From Epichloe hybrida (Eukaryota > Ascomycota > Sordariomycetes > Hypocreales > Clavicipitaceae): a stretch of 64,000 nucleotides of DNA. Within the stretch, counting starts at the first letter, position 1. Each line of letters opens with the position of its first letter. The notes under the pieces are model-generated. The model ran no database searches. It worked only from the letters and a program-made list of their open reading frames with translations, and was not told the DNA's origin. The stretch covers positions 3,658,001 through 3,722,000 of the forward strand of contig JAFEKR010000002.1 in assembly GCA_019022495.1 (NCBI GenBank), read 5' to 3'. Positions 1-12,133 of the stretch are shown one piece after another. Made by a program: the position numbers and the translations under genes.

Positions 1-801
1 GCTTTTGCACATGCTAAAGGTATGTCGGACAACTGCCCGTTGCGCTGCCGTCATGTGATTGTCATGCCATGTCACGACATTGCGTTGCCGGCAACTCACA
101 ACTCATCCACATGCTTGGTGGACATCAAGAGGATATATTTGCACCGCCGTGGCGAAGAGACAGCCGCTAACAAACCACGCACACAGAATGATCGAGTCGC
201 CATGTTGCAGCCTACCCTTCACCCTAGTGAGTTCCTCCCTCGACACATGCGTTGAATGGTGCTTCGCGCGCACAAACGGCAAATCCTCACGGCTTGTCAC
301 TAAACTGGACATTCTAGCATCCGAGGAGCTTGCTATCGGCAACGTTCGATTCACAACTTTCGATTTGGGAGGTCACCAGCAAGGTAAGTGTCGCATACAC
401 CGCAAATGTGCACGTCCCGCTCGGATTGCCGTCCTGTTTACTGACTTGCAATCTACTTAGCCCGTCGTATTTGGAGAGATTATTTTCCCGAGGTCAATGG
501 TGTCGTTTTCCTCGTCGATGCCAAGGATCATGAACGCCTGCCCGAAGCCAAAGCTGAGCTTGACGCCCTCCTGGCCTTGGAAGAGTTGGCTAAGGTCCCC
601 TTCGTCATTTTGGGCAACAAGATCGATCACCCCGATGCTGTGTCCGAAGATCAGCTGAGACACGAGCTTGGTATGTACCAAACTACTGGCAAGGGCAAGG
701 TCCCGCTGGAGGGCATTCGACCCATTGAGCTCTTCATGTGCTCCGTCGTCATGCGCCAGGGTTATGGTGAGGGTATAAGATGGCTTTCTCAGTATGTGTA
801 A
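1..801 (+). CDS. SAR1: Small COPII GTPase Sar1 (3' part, gene starts outside the window)
   Basis: Sar1 is the small GTPase that recruits the Sec23/24 coat to the ER membrane to start COPII vesicle budding. The exons seen are 1-19, 187-226, 318-383 and 461-801, all with GT-AG introns. The frame starts inside the P-loop region (LLHMLK). It continues through switch I (QPTLHPTSEELAIG), the switch II DLGGHQ motif, the NKID guanine-specificity motif and the conserved Sar1 C-terminus [11 protein letters not shown] followed by TAA. Sar1 is about 189 residues, so roughly the first 33 residues lie upstream of the window. Each junction falls inside a conserved motif, so splicing is secure. Arf and Arl proteins are excluded by the Sar1-specific [17 protein letters not shown] stretch and C-terminus. 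Confidence 0.96.
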
Positions 802-1585
802 AGAGAGGGGTCTTGTACAGGACGACGAGGCCGTTGTGTTTGTATAGGCGCACAGAGGTAGACGGATTTGGGAGCAGACAAAGCGAGGAGCGTATCGTGT
901 ATCAGCTGTGATGTGTGCGGACGTAGCGAGTGGTTCATGAGACCCAGCATACTCTTGAGGCGAGCAATGGGTCGTGTAATGCCAAATGACATTTTTTAGC
1001 ACAAAGAAGATCAATCTATAATGTGTTCTGTTTCAAACGCCTTCGTTATTCATGTACTGTTCGCGTAAATGTCGTGGAACCGACATGTGACGACAAAAAA
1101 GGGATACGACAATCAGCATTTCAACTTCTTATGCACTGAGACCATCGTTTTCAGTTGCATTTTGCCTCAGGTCTCGCGAGAGCTACCTGCATTGTCCTAT
1201 TTTATCAGTTGCAGCAGTCTCACGACTGGATAGACATGTTTTGAGCTGCCAATGAAGCTGAGGTGGCGGGCGGCGGCGCTGGTGCAACTGTAAAATCCGC
1301 CCCATAACATCAAGTCCCCAACGAAAGCAAGAACGGGTCGCCCAGGAACCAACCTAAAATCCTGTCCTAGTATCAATGGCCGACGTCATTCCTCTACAAC
1401 TCTATTATGCTCCCGTGGGGCGACGAGAATCAGACAAAAGCGTTAGAATTTCCCCAGCTCCAATATCCCTACACGCCTGACCCCGAATGCACTTCAAAAA
1501 ACCACAACACGCCTCGAAAGTCAGCCTGAATCTACAAATAGGAAGATAAGCTGTACTTGCTGTTCTGTGCCCTCACAGGTGGCTA
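802..1585. other. Intergenic between SAR1 and the patatin lipase gene
   Basis: This stretch holds the SAR1 3' untranslated region and the promoter side of the lipase gene. I see no conserved coding frame, repeat or RNA gene in it. Confidence 0.5.
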
Positions 1586-3946
1586 ATGGCCAGCCGGAGC
1601 CGCAAAACAATGCTTGACGACACGATTTACGGCTTCCCACCAGAATCGCTCGATCCATCGTCCCTCCCCGATGCCGACCATGAATTCATCAAGCCGGAGG
1701 AGCTGGCCGCATTCGAGACGGCTCTCCAAGCGCCCGATCCGCTGCAAAGCCCATCCGACGACCCGAGCGTCATACGATCTCCCTTGAGCGCATCCAGCTC
1801 CTTCAACCTCACGAAGCGAAACTCACAAGCTGGTATGGGCGATGACGATGACCATGCACATACGGATGCCATTACCGCCGCAGCTGCGGCTGCAGGAGGC
1901 GAACTGTCTCACCCGCCCGAACAGCATACCCAGGGGACCTTTTTTACAGCGCAAAATGACTGGGCGCCAGTCAGCCCGAAGTTTTTTAGGAAACGTCCAA
2001 AAACCTCCCAGAGCGGAAGACGTCGCAAGGGCGCTAGCAAAGCCGTCGAGGGGCTCCTTGGAACACGCACAAAGGATGAGACTAGGGAAGGCTACTTCTA
2101 CCAACTAGCGAAATGGCCTCTATTGATCTTTGTTTTCGCATGGCTGGGCAGCTTGGCACTTGCCTATCTCCTGACGAGATGGTACATTTGGGTATACGAA
2201 CACTTCTTCACCTGGCGTGGACGGAGGGAGACACTTCGGAGAAACATGCGTAGGGCAACGACGTACCAGGAGTGGGTTGCCGCTGCGAGAGAACTGGATG
2301 CCTTCTTGGGAAGACAAACCTGGAGAGAGGAGAATGAATTCGCTTACTACGATTCGAAAACGGTGAAGAGGGTATGGGATCAGCTGAAGAAGCTGAGGAT
2401 GAAGGCGGAGGCTGAGGAGGGTAAGACGGTGAAGTCCAACGGTGATCAGAGGACTGCCGTGGAGGATCTCAAGTCATTGGTAGAGGCCTGCGTCAAGAAC
2501 AACTTTGTAGGTGTGGAAAACGCAAGGCTTTACAGTCAGACGTACTATGGGACGAAGAACTTGGTCCAGAACTTTGTTGATGAGGGTAGGTTCCTTTGGA
2601 ATGAGTTCATATCGGAAGCTGATTTGTGTCACTATTCTGGACGCCATCTTGCTGACTTGACATCCGGGCATGTAGTGGAAAGAAGCATCAAGGTGCTTCT
2701 TAGAACGAAACGACTGGAAGCCGAAGAGAAACGCCTGCTGTTCAAGCACATCCACGCGAATTACGGACGCACGGCATTGTGTCTCTCGGGAGGAGCTGGC
2801 TTCGCATATTATCATCTGGGACTTGTGAAAGCTTTGGTGGATGCTGATCTGCTTCCAGACGTCATCACAGGTACCAGCGGGGGTGCTCTGGTTGCTGGTC
2901 TTGTAGCAACGAGGACCAACGACGAGCTGAAGCAGCTTCTCATCCCGGCACTCTCTCAACGCATCAATGCATGCCGCGAGTCGGCAAATGTTTGGCTCCC
3001 ACGATGGTGGAAGACTGGCGCGCGATTCGATTCGGTTGACTGGGCTCAACGGTGCAGTTGGTGGACCAGAGGCTCCATGACATTCCGCGAAGCGTACGAG
3101 AGGACTGGGCGAATCCTCAATGTGACTTGCGTGCCTGCCGATCCGCACTCGCCCACGATTCTGTGCAATTACCTCACCAGCCCTGACTGCGTGATATGGT
3201 CCGCAGTTCTGGCGTCAGCTGCTGTACCAGGCATCCTCAACCCCGTTGTCCTGATGATGAAAACACGGGATGGTACGCTGGCACCTTATTCGTTTGGCCA
3301 CAAGTGGAAAGACGGCAGCTTGAGAACCGACATTCCCATCAAAGCCCTCAATACTCAATTCAACGTCAATTTCACCATAGTCAGCCAAGTCAACCCTCAT
3401 ATTAACCTGTTTTTCTTTTCCTCCCGTGGATCCGTCGGTCATCCCGTCACCCATCGCAAAGGCCGCGGCTGGCGAGGCGGCTACCTCATGTCCGCCTTTG
3501 AGCACTACCTGAAGCTCGACATGAACAAGTGGCTCAAGTTTGTGCGCCACGCTGAGCTTCTACCCCGACCGCTCGGCCAAGACTGGAGTCAACTTTGGCT
3601 TCAGGAATTCAGTGGCACAATCACCATTTGGCCCAAGTCCGTGCCGTCCGACTTCTGGCACATACTTTCCGATCCCGGCCCCGAGCGCCTGGCACGCATG
3701 ATTCATCAGGGCCAGCAGAGCGCTTTCCCCGTGTTGAAGTTTGTGGCGAATAGGCTCAAGATTGAGCGGCTGGTGGAGCAAGGGAGGAGGGAAACCAGAC
3801 CTTGGGTGAGGCGAGGAAGTCTCCAGACCATCATGAGTGAGGATGACCTGAGGAGCTTGCTGGTAGAAGAGACGGCCAACGGGACGACTGAGGAGGATAC
3901 GGATGGGGATGAGGCTACTGCGTTTACTTCGTTGGTGGACGGCTGA
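1586..3946 (+). CDS. Membrane-anchored patatin-like lipase (TGL3/4/5-SDP1 type)
   Basis: This intronless 786-residue protein has an acidic, low-complexity N-terminus and one strong hydrophobic segment at about 178-200, followed by a DUF3336-type region around 210-390. A patatin domain comes next. It carries the glycine-rich oxyanion loop (SGGAGFAYYHLG, from about residue 400), the nucleophile elbow GTSGG with Ser at about 431, and the catalytic Asp in the DGS motif at about 576, so the Ser-Asp dyad is complete. This order matches the fungal and plant family of storage-lipid triacylglycerol lipases and lysophospholipid acyltransferases (yeast Tgl3-5, plant SDP1). The likely role is triacylglycerol or phospholipid hydrolysis at lipid droplets or the ER, but the exact substrate cannot be read from sequence. 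The start is the first Met of the frame, followed by plausible disordered sequence. Confidence 0.9.
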   Translation: MASRSRKTMLDDTIYGFPPESLDPSSLPDADHEFIKPEELAAFETALQAPDPLQSPSDDPSVIRSPLSASSSFNLTKRNSQAGMGDDDDHAHTDAITAAAAAAGGELSHPPEQHTQGTFFTAQNDWAPVSPKFFRKRPKTSQSGRRRKGASKAVEGLLGTRTKDETREGYFYQLAKWPLLIFVFAWLGSLALAYLLTRWYIWVYEHFFTWRGRRETLRRNMRRATTYQEWVAAARELDAFLGRQTWREENEFAYYDSKTVKRVWDQLKKLRMKAEAEEGKTVKSNGDQRTAVEDLKSLVEACVKNNFVGVENARLYSQTYYGTKNLVQNFVDEGRFLWNEFISEADLCHYSGRHLADLTSGHVVERSIKVLLRTKRLEAEEKRLLFKHIHANYGRTALCLSGGAGFAYYHLGLVKALVDADLLPDVITGTSGGALVAGLVATRTNDELKQLLIPALSQRINACRESANVWLPRWWKTGARFDSVDWAQRCSWWTRGSMTFREAYERTGRILNVTCVPADPHSPTILCNYLTSPDCVIWSAVLASAAVPGILNPVVLMMKTRDGTLAPYSFGHKWKDGSLRTDIPIKALNTQFNVNFTIVSQVNPHINLFFFSSRGSVGHPVTHRKGRGWRGGYLMSAFEHYLKLDMNKWLKFVRHAELLPRPLGQDWSQLWLQEFSGTITIWPKSVPSDFWHILSDPGPERLARMIHQGQQSAFPVLKFVANRLKIERLVEQGRRETRPWVRRGSLQTIMSEDDLRSLLVEETANGTTEEDTDGDEATAFTSLVDG

Positions 3947-4796
3947 TGGAACGGCGAGGTAAACTTGGTGAGGACCCTTGATCAACGCACCGTTCTTTTC
4001 ATAGCGGGTGCAGCCTGTTGTGATTGCTCAGCTGCATTGCTTTCGGAGGCTCTCTTTGACGGACTTGGTAAGTATTTTAGATAGCAGTTGTTTTTATATG
4101 AACTTGACAGCGCGTTGGCATGCATGCAATATCACTAGATCAAAAACCGATAGCCTGAACTATCATTCATTGTTTGCTTGCAAGTTAAAAAAAAAAGGCC
4201 TCATCGGGTCTTTTTCTTTTTTAATGATTTTTTTTTTATGAAAGGCACTGTGTCAGGAGGGCCATCTCCGTGTCACAGGCTAATAAGTAGTATCAAACAC
4301 GTAAGTAAAATGGGTTTAGCGGCGGCTCATGAACCGGCAGGGGCAAGCCCACGTTAATTGGGCAGGAGCCCACTGTAGTCCGTGACTGAACTGAACACCG
4401 TGGCGGCATTGCGAGAATTGCGAGAAGCAACCAACCTTGCGTAGCAGGTCTAATTTTGTGTGGGGGGGAAGCGAGGTTAATCCGACCGCCGACTCAAGCC
4501 CAAAGGACAGACACCATTAACACTTTATCCATCCCCTCGTGCTGATGCTGGTGCTAATTTGCATTAAGGCCAACTTTTTCTTTTCTTTTCTGCTTTGCGA
4601 ATTCGCCATAATCGAGTCGCGCCGCTCGCACGGGACTTGTGAACAGAAGGACGTGCGCACTTCTACTCCGTCGGGCGGGTAGAAGCTGTTCTTTTGACAG
4701 CACAAAGTCCAAGATCGTCGTGTGTTTTCGATTTCTCCTCGACGTTCCATCTCTCACACGTAGCAGGCTGAGCCCTGCCCGGTCGTTGTTGCCACG
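3947..4796. other. Intergenic between the lipase gene and SEC63
   Basis: It contains an A/T homopolymer stretch near 4188-4240 and the SEC63 promoter. No coding frame in it looks conserved. Confidence 0.5.
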
Positions 4797-7215
4797 ATGA
4801 GCTCCGACTACTCATACGATGACCAGGTAAAAAAAAACATTTTTGGTTTTAGTTTTTTTCACGAAATGGCCAGGTGCGCATGGCTCTTAGTCACGGACGG
4901 TCATGCAGAGCTGCTGATTTAGGATTTTGTGTCTGTGTCTTTGGGGGAATATCTTTGTGTGTGCTAACGGTGCGAGTGGTTTTTAGGCCCAATTTTTCCC
5001 GTTCTTCATCCTCACATTGACGGGCCTGGTCACACTACCTGTGACGTACAGCTTGCTGCAGTCCAACAAAGAAGATTCGCATCTTGCACCTCGTATCAAG
5101 ACCGACTACAAGATTCGACATGGCGACGTGGTTTCATCATTAAGGGCGACACAAAAGAGGAAGCAGAGGAAGGTTAAGAGGGCTCTCGTTGCCATTGTCG
5201 GCTGGGCTCTCATGGGCTTCATGGGATATCTGATCATGACAACAGAACCCGTTGTGAACAAAATTTGGAATCCCTATGACATTTTGGGTATCTCAGAGGT
5301 ATGCGCATCCTGCTGCCGAAACCTTTCTGTCCCCGTCGCTGGCTACTTTATGTGCTCGGTGGGAATGAACGAATGAACCACGACGAAGCTAACAGAACCG
5401 CGTGCAGTCTTTCACCGAGAAGCAAATCAAGTCACATTACAAGCGCTTGTCTGTCAAGTTCCACCCGGACAAGGTTCGACCTGATGTTTCGAAGAACGAG
5501 ACGATGGAGTCTCTCAATGATAACTATGTCGAACTCACCAAGGCTTACCAAGCTCTGACCGATGAAGATGTGCGCAACAACTACATCCAGTTTGGCCATC
5601 CTGATGGCAAGCAGAGCTTCAGCATCGGCATCGCGCTCCCCAAGTTTATTGTTTCCGATGGCAATGGCAAGTATATTGTTCTGCTCTATACCGGGCTTCT
5701 CGGTGTTTTGCTGCCCTATCTGGTGGGCTCGTGGTGGTACGGTACCAAGAAGCGATCCAAGGAAGGTGTGCTCATGGAAAGCGCCAACAATTTGTTCCGA
5801 CAGTATGACGAGGACATGGACGAATCCGGCATCATCTGGGCACTCAGCGCCGGCAAGGAATACGACAATGTGCTCAAGGGGGATCTGGCTGATTCTGGTC
5901 TTTTCAAGCTGGAGTCACGAATTACTGCGGAGGGTGAGGCGTCACCCTTTGCTGCCGGTTTCTCCGTTAAGGACAAGGAGAGACTTGAAGATCTTGAGGG
6001 CGGTGTCCGCCGCAAGGTTTTGGGCCTTCTGTGGGCCTATCTTGGCCGTGTAGAACTTGATGATGCCGCGCTGACCAAGGCCAAGTACGACATTGCCCCT
6101 ATCGCCCGAGCTCTCAACCAGTCCTTTGCCGCCATCTCTCTCGCCTTTGGCAACATTACTCCCATATCCGGCTCTTTCCTCGCCAACCAGCACATAGTTC
6201 AGGCTCTATCGCCCAAGGCCTCCCCCCTTCTTCAATTGCCCCATTTCACGCCGCGGATCGCTGCGGCCGTTGAGGGTGACTCCAAGACTCGCATGACGGT
6301 TCAGCAGTTCATGGACCTTCCTGATGCTCAAAGACGCAAGCTTGCCGTCGGCAAGGGTTTGTTGTCGGAGAAAGAGTACAGTACCTGTGTCAGCGTTGGC
6401 AAGCAGTTGCCGTATCTGCGTGTTGCCAAGGCATTCTTCAAAGTCACTGGCGAGCGTGTCATCATCCCGTCTTCTCTGGTTACCCTGGTCATCAAAGGCC
6501 GTTTTATTCCCCCTGGTGCCGAAAACGTGCCTGCCATCAATGAGCTGGACCTCGAGGACGTAGACCCCGCCGAAGACGATCTCGATGCTCTCATGGGCCG
6601 CAAGAACAAGACGATCAAGGGCGCTGATGGCAAACCCATTTCTGTTGAAGAGCAGAGCATTCTGCCTCCTCTGGCGTTCGCTCCCCACTATGCTCGAGAT
6701 CACACCCCTAAATGGTATGCCTTCCTGAGTGATTCGAAGCAGGGCAAGATGGCTGTTCCTCCCTTCACTTTTGACCGATTCGACGCACCCATCTTCGACG
6801 AGCAAGGCAAGCCCACGTTCAACATGCAGACCCTCAAGGCGCAATTCGCCGCGCCCCCGCAAGCCGGCCACTACACGTTTGTCATGCACGTCATTTGCGA
6901 CTCGTACGTCGGTTTCGACACCAAGATGGAAGTCACACTTGTGGTGGAAGAGGCTGCCAAGGCGGCTGAAATGGACGTAGCGGATGATATATCGGAGCCC
7001 GACGAAGGCAAGTTACGACTCCAGAACTGGTGCGTAAAGAGGTTGGCTAATCAAAACGAGCAGATTCCATTGCCGGTCAAATGCACGCCCTCAAGACGGG
7101 CCAAGCACCACAGCCAAAACGACGTACACAGGATGAGTCAGATGATGAGAGTGGCACGGATGATGAAGAGGATGATACCAGCGACACCAACACTGACACC
7201 GAGGATGAGTCATGA
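4797..7215 (+). CDS. SEC63: Sec63, ER translocon J-domain subunit
   Basis: Sec63 recruits the lumenal Hsp70 Kar2/BiP to the Sec61/62 channel for post-translational import and ERAD. The exons are 4797-4826, 4987-5298, 5408-7007 and 7064-7215, giving 697 residues. Visible in order are a short lumenal tail, a first membrane segment (about 13-31), a second (about 66-84), the J domain from about residue 107 with an intact HPD motif (KFHPDK), a third membrane segment (YIVLLYTGLLGVLLPYLVG), the Sec63/Brl domain and a very acidic Asp/Glu/Ser tail. Intron 3 (7008-7063) is of the GC-AG type (G|GCAAGT). Without splicing it the frame runs into a basic, non-conserved tail to 7264; with splicing it gives the expected acidic end at TGA 7213-7215. 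Length and order match fungal Sec63. Confidence 0.95.
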
Positions 7216-7883
7216 TTTGAGGAAAGAAATTTTTTTTTTCTCTTTTTTTTTTCTTGTTGTTTGAAGGACTCATGCTAGATAATTGATGTCGTTTCTATAG
7301 TCTGCAAAAGAGGGGAGTAGTAAAACATGGAGGGCGGTGAAGGGCATGTACTTGTTGGTATGATTTGACATATAAATACACCTGGGAGTGTTTGCGACAC
7401 TTTTGCGATGCCGCGCAGCGTACACACAGTGAAGTGAGTTGGACGTGCACAGAGTCTGGCCGATGAAGAATGGGCTGGGTGATGAGATTGCCAGCAGCCC
7501 AGTAAGTTACACGAAGGGGTTGCTCCAATCTTGTGTGGTCTGGCCACAGAAGGTAACGATTAGATGGACTCGTGCCGCGCCATTACGATGATGAAATACG
7601 TTGGGGGGGTTGTCACGGTGCATTCCAGAACAATTTATCTACTTAGACGTGAACGTCGTGCACCGCCGTGTCGAGATTGCAATGAATGATGCGTGCGCGA
7701 CCACTATTCCGTCACGGACGAGGATGCGATCGTTCAAAACGTCGTGCCTATTTGGTTCTACTTACTTTACTCTAGCTACGTACATTCCATTAGGAGCCAC
7801 CTCGCTTTCTCTCGGAATACCTCGCCTTCTGCGTTTGGCATTGGGTTGTTGACATGGTGCATTGTGTCTTTTTTTTTTTGGTG
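7216..7883. other. Convergent intergenic between SEC63 and the DENND11-like gene
   Basis: It holds the 3' regions of two convergent genes, with a T-rich tract at about 7230-7260. No RNA gene or repeat is seen. Confidence 0.5.
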
Positions 7884-10032
7884 TCAACAAACTCGCACAC
7901 CACATACTTCTACGCCCTTGCCTTCGATCCGAGCAGGTCGCCCGAAATACGACTCCATGAGATCCTGCACGAAGCCTGCATCGGCGGCACTCCACACATC
8001 GAGGCCCATTGCCTCGAGGGAGTGGCTGTCAATGGTGATGGCACTGGCTTCTAGGCCCAGAGGTCCATTGTTCAAGAGAGCTTCTGCTTCGTCTTCGCCT
8101 TCTGTCTCGGCGTCTTCTTCGTCTCGGTAACAAGAGGGATAGGCCTCGTCGGCGCTGTCGACGAGATCTATTAGGGTGGAGAGCATCTGGGTCGTGAGAC
8201 GGTGGAAGTAGGCTATCATGGCGAGTTCAGTGCGGGCTTCGGGCGTGCCGATGCTGTTGGTGGTGCCCGCGGCGGCGCGGCGACCCGCCAGAGACGAGAC
8301 TGATTCGGAGACGAGTTCGCAGGATGCTGGGCGAGGGCGGGACATGGGCGTGTGTGGAGCGGGAGCGAGATCAGCGAGGAGAGCGGCGTCTCGACAGGAT
8401 TCTTCTTGCTCTTCGGACCGGAGCTGTTCGCCCGCAGAGGCCCACCACATGTAGCCATTGTAGGCGAGGGCTGTCCAGGTCATGGGCTCGATGAGCTCAT
8501 CTACGGTTTCGTCTTGTTCGTCCTTGACCAGGCGGTGGGAGTGGCTGCTGGAGAGACGGACAGCAGAGTTTTCGGAGCCCGGTGAGCCTGGCTCTTGCTC
8601 CGCGGCCGATGCCGCTAGGCGCACAAGACCGGTTCGTAGGGCGTTGAAGCGCCGTAAATCACGTTGGGTGGCTTTGACGGGAGTGCCGCGGGGATATTCA
8701 ACCGTTGGCCAGGCTCTGTCTTGGTTGGTTGCGTGGGGAGTGGATGGAGAGGAGGACGAGGATGCGTGCTCTGGTGGCATGGTGATGAGCATGTCCCACA
8801 AGGTGTCCTTCATGGCGAGGATGCTATCCGTGGTGCAGGCGATCCAGCCCGAGCCAGCTTCGTCCTCTGGATCTGCTTGCCCGTCTCGGCGGCGCTTATA
8901 TGCTTCAAAGTCCTCCATGAGGAATGGTATGTCGTGAACTCCAATGGTAAATAAGGGGCGCAGACGAGGTGTAGGTGCTGAGTCAGGTAGTCTATCGGCC
9001 ACAGGCAAGGGCATATTAGAAAGAATAGACAAGTCGTACACTAGGATGAACCGGGAGTTAGTAAAAGAGCTTTGTTGAGAGGATCATCACCCTGTCTGTT
9101 ACATATGTGTATATATATATATAAGGGGGGACTTGGGTCTGAATCAACGTACCGAAGTCGCAGACTTCATGAACCGGAGCATGGCAAGAAATCAAGATAC
9201 GTTTACGGAGCAAAGCTGCTCTTTGGATGGGAAAAATCAGAGGCCCAAACTTATCCAGCAGGTTGACTAGGCTCCAAGCAGGATGATATGGAGAGAGTCT
9301 GTGCTCCTGCGGGATCAAGGCCGTTCCGTCAGATGCGGACCGTTTCCTGCCATGTCTTCTTGTTGGCTCCTGGGTAGGGGTATCGGGGATACTGGCTGTA
9401 GTCGAGCCGGCGGTATTCTGTGTCCTTTCATTACCATCGTCACTCGCCTTGTTTGCATCCCAATATTTCTCCAACATGTCGGTTCGATGTCGGTCCTTGG
9501 CCAATTGGCTTTACGAACACGACCCGCTTGTCAGTATATGGGAATCTCTCAGTCGACGCGTATTCTTGTGAAACTTGCCGGGGGAGGGAGGGGGGGGGGC
9601 CTTCTTGGAAGAGCGAACTCACGCTGCCACTTCCTTGAGCTTTTCCGCATGCCTCCAGGCCCGGCCCAGGCGCCCGTAACTCAAGGGCACGAGAATACCT
9701 ACGGCAATCATGCGCGCATTTCTAGCGTCTTCCTCTTCGCACGGCTCATTAACAAAGGCACTGAGGCCGGCATGGGCGCCGTCAACAAAGTATATCAGAT
9801 CGTCGCGAACGGTGTGCAGCCCCGAGGGAAGGGATTTGTATTCGACACGGCCGTCGAGCTCAATGTCGGGGACGGCTCGCTTCCATTTTATGGTGTATCC
9901 GGCCTTGGCGTCGAAATCGATGAGGAAGAGGGCAGCGATGGGGGGGAGCTCGGCGTTGGGGTTTGGAGCGATGGACAGCGACAAGGGTGATTGACGCTTG
10001 GCTCCAGGTCGACTCTTGCGCGAGGGGGCCAT
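7884..10032 (-). CDS. DENND11/LCHN-like protein (DUF2347 plus DUF4484)
   Basis: The exons on the minus strand are 10032-9623, 9508-9153 and 9040-7884, and all frames close to give 640 residues. The N-terminal half begins with a basic segment followed by a core containing PPIAALFLIDFDAKAGY and the YKSLPSGLHTV motif. It continues through the HPAWSLVNLLDKFGP and CDFVYDLSILSN stretches typical of the fungal DUF2347 (DENND11/Anr2) family. The C-terminal half ends in the short CCG-like motif (EVCGVRVC) seen in DUF4484 proteins. DENN proteins act on Rab or Cdc42-related GTPases, and the yeast relative Anr2 has been linked to Cdc42 polarity, but no activity is shown by this sequence. Intron 1 uses an AAG acceptor (9509-9511). 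Intron 2 carries a short TA repeat near 9110-9122. Confidence 0.82.
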
Positions 10033-10475
10033 TGTGACGAGTTGTTTTCCTGTTACGAGTTCATGTTCTATGATGGAGGATGGGAATGCCTCTTCTGGTT
10101 CGAGCAGTGGGGGTCCAGGCAGGCAATTCGTCGAGGGGCCAGAATGGGAGAGTGGGAGAGTGGGAGAATGGCAGAATGGCAGAAGGCCAGGCGGAGGATG
10201 GCGGAGACGAGATGGGGCGCCATGTGGTGGAGGTGGTGGTGGTTGTCGAATGAATGGCCGCCCCATCATGCCAACCAACATCGGAACATGGGCAAAAAAG
10301 TTGCATGTGTTCATCTCTCCCCCTCCCCCTCCCCCTCCCCCCTCCTCCCGAGGCCTTGCAACGAAGAAGAGAAGAAGAAGAAGGAGAACAAAAAAAGAAC
10401 TAGTTGGAGAGAGAGACCGTGGACGAACAAACAACAACAAATCCGACCTCACCGCCATTGCTCCCCGTCGTCAAC
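10033..10475. other. Divergent promoter region of the DENND11-like and acyltransferase genes
   Basis: About 440 bp separate two divergent start codons. A long C/T-rich tract (about 10314-10350) and short GGAGAGTGGGAGA-like tandem repeats (about 10140-10190) are present. Both are typical of fungal promoter low complexity. Confidence 0.5.
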
Positions 10476-11450
10476 ATGCCCGTGGTCGACTACGCCGTCA
10501 GAGCCCTCGTGGGCTACGTCGCCACCGTCATCTTCTTCTACATGGCATCCTACGTCGTCCCCAAGGCCAGCTTCGTTGCCCGCGCCCTGGCCTCGTACAT
10601 CTCGCTCATCGTCTGCACCGGCTTCGGCGCCCTGGCCTCCATCTTCTTCACCCTCATCGGCAAGCAGGGCATCTCGCAATGGGCCACCGGCCGCGCCTTC
10701 TCCTACTCCATGGCCCTGACGACGGGCATCGTCTTCGAGATCGACGACCCCAAGAACGTGCTGGGTACGACCCGCCCGGCCGTCTTCGTCGGGAACCACC
10801 AGACGGAGCTCGACGTCCTCATGCTCGGCCGCCTTTTCCCAAAGTGGTGCAGCGTCACCGCAAAGTCGGATCTCAAGCACATCCCCTTCCTCGGCTGGTT
10901 CATGCGCCTCAGCGGCTCCATCTTCATCGACCGCAAGAACTCCAAGGATGCGAGGCACGCCATGGCCGGCGCCGCAAAGGAGATCCAGATGAAGCGCCAG
11001 AGCGTCTACATGTTCCCCGAGGGAACCCGCAGTTACGCAAAGGACCCCGTCTTGCTGCCCTTCAAGAAGGGCGCTTTTCATCTCGCCATCCAGGCTGGTG
11101 TGCCGGTTGTGCCCTGCGTCGTCGCAAACTACAGCCACATTCTCCATCTCAAGACGATGGTGTTTCGATCCGGTAGAATTCCCGTAAAAGGTAATATCAG
11201 ACACTATACAAGCAGAACAACCCTCCCCCCCAAATCGACTATGAATCAACTTTGCAATTAGCTAATTGTCCTCCAAGTCTTGGACCCGATCCCTACCAAA
11301 GGCCTCACTGCCGCCGACGTCGAAGAACTCACCCGCACCACGCGCGAGCTCATGCTCAAAGAACTCTTGGCCCTTACATCCAAGACCCGAGGCAGCCCGA
11401 TGGCCGTCCCCGCCGCGGCGAGCTCATCCGTGGATCGTAAATCAAAGTAG
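10476..11450 (+). CDS. SLC1: 1-acyl-sn-glycerol-3-phosphate acyltransferase (SLC1 type)
   Basis: This enzyme acylates lysophosphatidic acid to phosphatidic acid in the ER, the second acylation of glycerolipid synthesis. The exons are 10476-11190 and 11278-11450, giving 295 residues. Two N-terminal hydrophobic segments (about 5-28 and 40-60) precede the PlsC domain. The catalytic HX4D motif is NHQTELD with His at about 108 and Asp at about 113, and the substrate-binding motif FPEGTR lies at about 180-185. The C-terminal exon encodes a conserved LDPIPTKGL segment and a Ser/Ala/Lys-rich tail. The start was chosen at MPVVDY, the Met immediately before the first hydrophobic segment; an in-frame Met further upstream would add a polar leader that looks untranslated. 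Confidence 0.94.
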
Positions 11451-12133
11451 GTCCGCGCAGCCCACCCACTTGCTCACATGCAAAAAAACGGCGCACTCGG
11501 AACGGTTCGTCACAGAACCCGCACTCGCGCCCCGTGAGCCACATTACCAGACGGTTACGATTACGCTCGGTCGTTCGTTGGGTGGAGAATCTCAACACGG
11601 GTTGCTCTCTATTAGTAGACCAGCCACTCGATAGACGGAATATATGAAAAAAGGGACGAGACGGAACGTAGCAAGGGAATGATTGAAGCATGGCGTCATT
11701 CTTATCTGGAGTCCATACCATACAGGAACATCAAACATGATTTGATTGATACCCCTATATAGAACAAACCACGTTGGTTCAGGTTAATCTTGAAGCACAG
11801 CCAATATACTTTACCTATTTGTGCAGATGTTCGCCCTTGATGAGTCACTGGCCCTTCTGCACGTCGGATGAAAGTATGGGGACTCATGACTCTGCAAAGC
11901 AACGTTGGGAAGACTCAGTATGTGTGGCTAAGATGTAGAATATCCGCTTTTGTCCACGCCCGCCGCGTACAACGCCAAAAAAGGACAGCAAAAGCATAAG
12001 GAATGAAAACTCCTCTTCGTAACCCCATCATCTTTCATCAAGCGCATAAACATATACAGAGAGATGGAGAAAAGGGGAGGGGGGGGGGGGTTCTAAACAT
12101 GACTATTGCGGCACGAGTGCCCATCTCGCTTTA
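11451..12133. other. Convergent intergenic between SLC1 and the DUF4045-gelsolin gene
   Basis: Nothing beyond 3' untranslated sequence is recognisable. A G homopolymer lies near 12076-12090. Confidence 0.5.

Noticed and set aside
457..1014. A 185-codon open frame opposite SAR1
   Set aside because: It is the shadow of the SAR1 coding strand and has no recognisable motif.
10449..11249. A 266-codon frame antisense to the acyltransferase
   Set aside because: It is rich in Asp, Gly and Glu as the mirror of a GC-rich coding strand, with no domain visible.
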